DNA of 64,000 nt from Metridium senile. Lineage: Eukaryota > Cnidaria > Anthozoa > Actiniaria > Metridiidae. The notes under the pieces were generated by a model, which did no database searches, was not told the DNA's origin, and saw only the letters and a list, made by a program, of their open reading frames with translations. This document shows positions 57,664 through 64,000 of this stretch, in pieces. Within the stretch, counting starts at the first letter, position 1. Each line of letters opens with the position of its first letter. The position numbers and the translations under genes were made by a program. Where the stretch lies: positions 31,782,064 to 31,846,063 of the forward strand of contig OX459095.1 of assembly GCA_949775045.1 (NCBI GenBank). Reading direction: 5' to 3'.

Positions 57664-57914
57664 GGTTTTAGATTTATTTTATTCCCATTTTATTCATTTC
57701 CCATTATCGGGAAGTTATTCCATTTCACACATTCTATAATAATATTCTAAAGTATACGAAACAACAACATGGTTTTAGATTTACTTTATTCCCATTTTAT
57801 TCATTTCCCATTATCGGGAAGTTATTCCATTTCACACATTCTATAATAATATTCTAAAGTATACGAAACAACAGCATGGTTTTAGATTTACTTTATTCCC
57901 ATTTTATTCATTTC
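57664..57914. repeat. 107-bp satellite, about 2.3 monomers
   Basis: Monomers start at 57664, 57771 and 57878 (partial). Confidence 0.92.
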
Positions 57915-58092
57915 TATGTTATAATGTGTGCTTTTTTAATTCTAAGAATATGTTTTGATCCCAGCACGATATTCAACAATAATATTTTCTTATCCATACC
58001 TAATCCTTCATTTAGTCTGTTTTGTAAGTTTATTTTGTAACTAATACGTGCCCAATAAAGATGTTAAAATTAAAATAAAATAAAATAAAATA
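57915..58092 (+). mobile_element. Retroposon 3' end with short (AAAAT)n tail, D copy
   Basis: Homologous to 5949-6126; the tail has about five units. Confidence 0.45.
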
Positions 58093-58761
58093 TTTTAACA
58101 AGTCCATATACATAAGGAATTATTGCATGTAAATTTGCATTGATCGTGTAGATGGAAACTGAGTAATATGTCCTTGTCTAGAAAAAACTTATCAATTTGT
58201 TCATGGATTGGACGACAAGAAAAACACAGCACTGAATTAAGTATATATAGTACCCTGTCGTGCCTCTGGAACCCAGGGTTGTAGTATAGTGCGTATATTG
58301 GTAATAATAGATACAAGGAAACAAAGCTATGAATAATAAAGTTTAAACTATTTGGTTTTACACGCATATTAATTTTTCAATATTATACCATTATCAAGAG
58401 GAATACAATGAAATACATTTGTCCGCACTCTTTGATCGACATTGCAGGTTTATATTCTCTCTTCAAACTAATCGGTAGAATACATTCATCTAGCCAGTGC
58501 AGAAGTAGTAAAGGAAACAATTTTAAACTCCAATTATCACAAAACATTTTATTCGTCATCTGATTCCGTCGTTTAACTCCTTGACTGACATTGGACATTA
58601 TTGGTTTGTGAAATATGCTCGACGAAATGATGAATAAAGAGGAATACAATGAAATGCATTTGTCTGCAATCCTTGACATTGTAGGTTTATATTCTCTCTT
58701 CAAACTAATCGGTAGCATACATTCTTCTAGCCAGTGCAGTACTCTAACACTATCTATAGCC
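58093..58761. repeat. Direct-repeat pair, D copy
   Basis: CAATGAAATACATTTGTCC at 58408 and CAATGAAATGCATTTGTC at 58648. The 130-codon minus-strand frame across 58383-58775 spans both repeats and is not kept open in the A-B or B-C copies. Confidence 0.6.
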
Positions 58762-59116
58762 GTTCTCATTAACACGTGAAATCAGTACACTTTAGCGTAC
58801 CACTCCTTAAGAGGCCGTCTCGGTAGTGATCGAGCAAAGCTGGAAATGGCCCAAAAATCGACCCACCTCAAAATTTGTACGATCAAAGCCTATCATTTGA
58901 CTCATCTATCAATGCAGTTGGTTTTGAGAAAAAATGATTTTTCGATTTTTTAGACGCAAAAGTAGTAATTAGCAGTTTTGAGACCAACCAACGCTCAAAA
59001 ACTACAAAAACAAAGTCTTCTCTAACAAAATCTAAAAGCTTGTTTTCTAAAGTTTTCCTATGGGTGATACCTCCATCCTAATGCTATTATAGGACAATAA
59101 ATTTGTTTGATTTGGA

Positions 59117-59428
59117 TTGAAGGGTATTAAGATATTAATTTTTAAGTTTGGTCTATTTTTGCACATTTTAAGTAGGTGTGAAGTAGGTGACATTCAGATG
59201 ACTAAAAATCGATGTAGTTTTCATGACTCAAAGATGTCCTTGATTTCTTCTGAAAGCTCTATGTTTATGTTAACTTTTGGTGTGTTAAAATCCGCGGGCA
59301 ACTATTTTCCTTTATACGAAAATCGGAGTTCATTTATAGTAATTTCAAGTTTTCGCAATTATCACGCAATCGAACTGTCATCGATAAACCAGACCGTAAA
59401 CAGCAAAATACTATTAGTATTAAGCTAA
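59117..59428 (+). CDS. 103-codon frame in the left arm (hypothetical)
   Basis: Starts MKGIKILIFKFGLFLHIL and ends SKILLVLS. The mirror copy (62042-62353, minus) is the same length with two substitutions (Ser to Leu, Pro to Ser). No homology or domain recognised. Identity between arms may simply reflect the inverted repeat, so coding is doubtful. Confidence 0.2.
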   Translation: MKGIKILIFKFGLFLHILSRCEVGDIQMTKNRCSFHDSKMSLISSESSMFMLTFGVLKSAGNYFPLYENRSSFIVISSFRNYHAIELSSINQTVNSKILLVLS

Positions 59429-60955
59429 AATGGTTTGCTGAAAATTAAAAACATTCATTACCTTGTAAAGAGTTAAAAATTGAAAAAACAAGAGTGAATT
59501 TAAAAATAAAGCGAACTATTTTTGACTACGGACAATATGCTTCGAATATGCTAATTAGGTAAACATTGACAGCGACAAGAAAAGCAAACTTTTTCCATTG
59601 AATTTCTCAATTAAGCCTTTGTATCCAACGATTAGATTAAAAAGAAGCTATTTTAAATCTTATGAAACACATCGAAGCCCTGTCGATATAAAATAAATGT
59701 TGGAAAAATTGATTAACTGTTTGACGTGTGTGGCCTTGTCAATTTCATTATGTAATTTGCGATTTTTCGTCTATTACATGTCTAATTTTGATTTTCTATA
59801 GACCCCTGATCGACATTGTACTTGTTAACTAGCTGTTTTAGCCTTTAGAGTACATTCAGCCGTTAATGTTTGAGTTCAAGAACACCTGATTTGCCTCTTC
59901 GAATCTGCTTCAATTCTGTCCACTCTAGGAAAGAACGTGTTTGAAAAGTTGCAATTTCATCTACCGTTTTCACTGGATACAAACAGATACAAGCTAGCTA
60001 GCACCGTTCTGGGAGGATATAGAAGGGGTATGTGGCTGGTGGTTGTAGTGACATTCTTTTGGACGTGTAAGGACCTGTTCAACTGGATTAAGGCTTGATA
60101 TTACAAGGAAACTATTCAATGCATCACATGTTATATTGTGTGGGTCTTCTTCTTTTGACAAAGGGCTAGACTTTTTTTGAGATGACGCAGTATTTTGTGA
60201 AGAGGATGGGTGGTATATCGATTCCTTACAATGCTACTGTTCAATGTGTAGTTGTTTTAACCGTTGAATAATATCATCTGCAGGATCAACACTGTAATCT
60301 ATATCGCTGTGCCTGATTTCACTAACCGGTTGCTATGAGTGACTTATAATAGTCTTACAATGCACGGCCAACAGCCGTAAATGGCGCGGTCGAATTCAGA
60401 TAAGATTTAGTGCGCGATTATTAAGCGAATTAATCAGTTCAAATGATTTTGTTTTTGTTTAGAGCTGACCTAAAATCAAATTTTTAGAACACCAAAAGCT
60501 TTAGTTATAATCATATTCTACCTAGCCTGCGTAAGCAGACCCTTATTAGCCATCTATTACTTTTTTATTCCCATTTATCTTTATGTAATTACTTTAATTT
60601 ATTCATGATTTTATGTTTGATATATACATTGTCTTGTTAAAGATCATGAAAAAACTGACAAGTGAGAAATATAATTGTAAATGAAATCGAAAATAAGTAT
60701 TTTAATTTGTCAATCACCGATATGATCGAGAATGTGTTTTGGGGGATAGTTGATACTATAAAATGTGATACTTTTGCGCCTTTTGGCGTTGAGTTTATTG
60801 CATAGGAAATGACTATGGCTTACTTACTGTATCGGTATTTTCAGTTAGCTTTATACCACCATACGTTTCTCTACACGGTCGACATATTGCTAATTTAATG
60901 GAACACAATTATTATTACAATTTTGATTGAAAACTTATTGAATGTGTAGCTTATA

Positions 60956-61588
60956 TCATGTATATCGCGTCACTTTAATTACGCGCATCAAATCATCTGA
61001 TCCAACTATGTTTGAAGCCTGATAAATCAATGCTTTTATATGTCGACCTCTCCAATAAATACCAATTTCATCTCGATATCTGTCACACATACTGAGTACG
61101 TCGTTACTCAGCTGATTCAAATATCCCTTTACAGCAAAGCAAAAGTGTGATATTCTAATAATTAATTCATTGAAATAATCAGTTGAAGCTAGTAGACACA
61201 TCTGAAAATAGCTGGAGTCTTAATTGTTCTGTAAAGTATGAGATCTCCTTCGTAGGAAATGCCCAGTTTGTTTATAAATGGGAAGATATGTCGAGCTTGA
61301 TTGTGCTATCGATACCGTTTCTTCATCTATTTTTCGACGATGTAAAGAGCTACCACGCTCTTTCCCAAGATAAACGCCTATTCCACACTTTGCCATGAAG
61401 TTCGCTTTACTAATTACTAGTACTGTGAACAAGCTACTGAATGTGTCGTATTGTAAGTAATTCTTGTAAAACAAACTTATCAAAGAAAATAAAGATTCGA
61501 GGGTCGTGCTTGCGAAATCAGTTCTTAGCTGACTGTCTTGCGGCGAGTCAAGTAGATTTTTTTTACAACATGAACTAAACATTGCCAA
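60956..61588 (-). CDS. Two hypothetical frames in the centre of the 3.85-kb element
   Basis: On the minus strand, a 122-codon frame (61588-61220, starting MAMFSSCCKKNLLD) is followed by an 81-codon frame (61201-60956, starting MCLLASTDYFNELI). The AT-only noise expected here would rarely give 122 codons. They are in different frames and 18 bp apart, which could reflect a frameshift or a small intron. No domain recognised. Confidence 0.25.
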
Positions 61589-62041
61589 GCTTTTAGCGCA
61601 ATTGAAATAAGATGTAATAGCTTAGACAGGAAAGACTATCGTAATTTTTTTCGTAAAAGCAAAGTTTTCAAAATATATCTATTGCAGTACTTGTCGTGTG
61701 TTTTTACAAGGCAAATTAAAATGAAATTGACAAGGCCACACACGTCAAACAGTTAATCAATTTTTCCAACATTTATTTGATATCGGCAGGGCTTCGATGT
61801 GTTTCATAAGATTTAAAATAGCTTCTTTTTAATCTAATCGTTGAATACAAAGGCTTAATTGAGAAATTCCAATGGAAAAAGTTTGTTTTTCGTGTCGCTG
61901 TCAATGTTTACCTAATTAGCATATTCGAAGCATATTGTCCGTAGTCAAAAATAGTTCGCTTTATTTTTAAATTCACTCTTGTTTTTTCAATTTTTAACTC
62001 TTTACAAGGTAATGAATGTTTTTAATTTTCAGCAAACCATT

Positions 62042-62353
62042 TTAGCTTAATACTAATAGTATTTTGCTGTTTACGGTCTGGTTTATCGATGACAGTTCGA
62101 TTGCGTGATAATTGCGAAAACTTGAAATTACTATAAATGAACTCCGATTTTCGTATAAAGAAAAATAGTTGCCCGCGGATTTTAACACACCAAAAGTTAA
62201 CATAAACATAGAGCTTTCAGAAGAAATCAAGGACATCTTTAAGTCATGAAAACTACATCGATTTTTAGTCATCTGAATGTCACCTACTTCACACCTACTT
62301 AAAATGTGCAAAAATAGACCAAACTTAAAAATTAATATCTTAATACCCTTCAA
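62042..62353 (-). CDS. 103-codon frame in the right arm (hypothetical)
   Basis: Inverted copy of the frame at 59117-59428; see there. Confidence 0.2.
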   Translation of the reverse strand: MKGIKILIFKFGLFLHILSRCEVGDIQMTKNRCSFHDLKMSLISSESSMFMLTFGVLKSAGNYFSLYENRSSFIVISSFRNYHAIELSSINQTVNSKILLVLS

Positions 62354-62736
62354 TCCAAATCAAACAAATTTATTGTCCTATAATAGCATTAGGATGGAGG
62401 TATCACCCATAGGAAATTTTTAGAAAACAAGCTTTTAGATTTTGTTAGAGAAGACTTTGTTTTTGTAGTTTTTGAGCGTTGGTTGGTCTCAAAAATGCTA
62501 ATTACTACTTTTGCGTCTAAAAAATCGAAAAATCATTTTTTCTCAAAACCAACTGCACTGATAGATGAGTCAAATGATAGGCTTTGATCGTACAAATTTT
62601 GAGGTGGGTCGATTTTTGGGCCATTTCCAGCTTTGCTCGATCACTACCGAGACGGCCTCTTAATATTGTGTTCTTTTGTTGCTATTTGACTATCACGCTT
62701 TAACTAATACACTTTGTTACACGGGTTAATGAGAAC

Positions 62737-63079
62737 AACTTTATTACCTGCACGTAGTTCTACTTTGTATTAGTTTGACTATTCTTTCAAAGGGACATCA
62801 CTCTCGTCTAGCTACACGAGCATGGAAACGTTTTCAAGTAAAACTTGTCAAAAAGAAATTGCTCGTGAAGATGCAGTTCATTTTTAAATTTCAAAATCTT
62901 CAAAACAATAGTTAATTCGAAGGCCAAAAGATTAGAATATCAGCATACTTGTGAACACGAAAAATCATGTTTCCATACATCTATTCATCTTTAATCTACA
63001 AACAACCGTGACGAGACAATAGAGCCCATATATTCATAAAGCTATTTATAATTAAGCCAGTTGCTTAGCAGATTAAGGT
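62737..63079. other. Flank of gene D after the 3.85-kb element
   Basis: Aligns with 7118-7450 but lacks the 182-bp MITE, providing its empty site. No gene. Confidence 0.6.
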
Positions 63080-64000
63080 GTCTCGATACAGTTTTGAGAT
63101 TACCATAACAAGCAATATCAATCGACTCGTTCATAATGTTCTTTTCATCGCATCGTTTTTGATATTTTCACCATCAATTATTCTCAGTTAGAAGTTTTTA
63201 TTTATATTAATTTTATTAAACCTAACATTAGTAAAACAAATTTAAAGAGGAAAAGCGAAAATTCCAAAAGTGCAAATTGCGCGATAACCCGATGTGATTC
63301 CGAGAAAACTGTTTAAACTTGTTTAACTACTATATATGATAAACAAAATATCAACATTTCAGAAAAATTCATTTGTTAGAATTTGGGAAAATCGAGCAAA
63401 CATTTTAAAACCTCCCTTTTACATGTCATTTATAACCACTGGATTTAAAATCATTATTCTAACACTGAATATATATTAAAATTATGTTTAAATATTGCTT
63501 TAACTATTTTTACAAAACTGTAAAAGTTTGGTTGAATAATCACTTTAATTTTATATTTTGAACAAAACATCGGCGTTATTAATTGTTTTTTTAAACGGCT
63601 AACTGACATTTTTTAGAATCTTTCGCTATATTTTTCCAAGGATATAAATATTTTGCATGCAAAAGATCGTATTAGTTGTTTAAATTTAATAATTTTAAAA
63701 TAAGCTGTGAACTCGCGAAGGTAGGTTTCCATCACAGCAATAACATTAACATTAGCTTGGTTTCGTGCATGAGGCAGAGGTTTGTTGTTGTATGAAGACG
63801 TAACTTGACGACTTGTTTTAAAAATGTAAGAAAAAAAATAAACCAATAAAATATTAGCATCCCAAATATATACTTAAAAACTTATAGCAAATCATTTAAA
63901 AAATTATATCTAGCAATCAAGGAGAAATAGTCTAAAACGCATCTTTTTAATATTCCGCTAAAATTATAACCGGAGCGCTCTGCGGGAATTAAAAACAGAA
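63080..64000. mobile_element. Imperfect long inverted repeat, copy 3 (left part; runs off the window)
   Basis: Aligns with 7458-8390. The right arm lies beyond the window. Confidence 0.55.

Larger units (their letters stand above)
58811..62659. mobile_element. 3.85-kb element with about 940-bp terminal inverted repeats and TTAA duplication
   Basis: The left arm 58811-59749 and right arm 61720-62659 are near-perfect reverse complements starting GAGGCCGTCTCGGTAGTGAT. TTAA flanks both sides (58807-58810, 62660-62663). The A and B flanks have the single CTCCTTAATATTG, so the insertion is certain. TTAA fits piggyBac or Kolobok types, but arms this long are unusual for piggyBac. Each arm has the same 103-codon frame. 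The 1970-bp centre has two minus-strand frames (60956-61201, 61220-61588) without recognisable domains. No transposase identified. Confidence 0.85.
58762..62736. mobile_element. About 120-bp MITE, copy 3, split by a larger element
   Basis: The left part is 58762-58806 and the right part about 62664-62736. The 3.85-kb element inserted into its TTAA. Joined, it matches 6807-6926. Confidence 0.55.

Noticed and set aside
58383..58775. 130-codon minus-strand frame in the D flank
   Set aside because: It runs through two copies of a direct repeat, and the homologous regions at 6429-6780 and 20150-20480 do not keep it open.

Overview
The window is eukaryotic and AT-rich. Genes are split into small exons with GT..AG introns, and the spaces between them are filled with microsatellites, a satellite array, MITEs and cut-and-paste or LINE remnants. 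No prokaryotic operon, rRNA, tRNA or CRISPR array was seen. The repeat content (Harbinger-, hAT- and TTAA-type elements, LINE C-terminal zinc-knuckle remnants, a GCCTGGTTTTCACTAGCG-ended MITE) suggests a marine invertebrate, most likely a cnidarian. That placement is inference.

The backbone is a head-to-tail array of four paralogous three-exon genes on the + strand, called A (354-4216), B (10775-13048), C (24229-32723) and D (45554-56224). Each encodes a secreted protein of 242-245 residues: a signal peptide, a short N-terminal segment, then three repeats of about 65 residues. Each repeat carries a Gly-Asp and ends in F-[RQ]-I. The three-fold periodicity suggests a beta-trefoil-like fold. I do not recognise the family and assign no function. 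Intron 1 is phase 1 and intron 2 is phase 2 in all four. Most of the coding sequence is nearly identical, but three short exon-2/exon-3 segments vary strongly. Diagnostic variants pair the genes differently in each segment, which looks like gene conversion.

Each gene is followed by the same downstream series: 3' UTR with AATAAA, a conserved inverted-repeat block, a 107-bp satellite of very different copy number (about 3.3, 52, 4.9 and 2.3 monomers), and, after A, B and D, an A-rich retroposon tail, direct repeats, terminal-inverted-repeat MITEs and a 1.4-1.6 kb imperfect inverted repeat. After gene C this series stops at about 35026. It is replaced by about 10 kb of other sequence: LINE debris, a 2.0-kb TTAA element, an orphan exon resembling the C-terminus of a DsbA-like thioredoxin-fold protein, MITEs and a 9-bp minisatellite.

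Because the genes are paralogous, one copy serves as the empty site for insertions in another, so many elements can be cut out to the base with target-site duplications (TSDs). These are: a 3.9-kb 8-bp-TSD element in intron 2 of C and again (nested to 6.2 kb) in D; a LINE in intron 2 of C; a TAA-TSD MITE in A; a 413-bp MITE in B; two Harbinger-like derivatives nested in the D copy of the 3.9-kb element, with remnants resembling a Myb/SANT protein and a HARBI1-type transposase; and a 3.85-kb TTAA-flanked element downstream of D with about 940-bp terminal inverted repeats.
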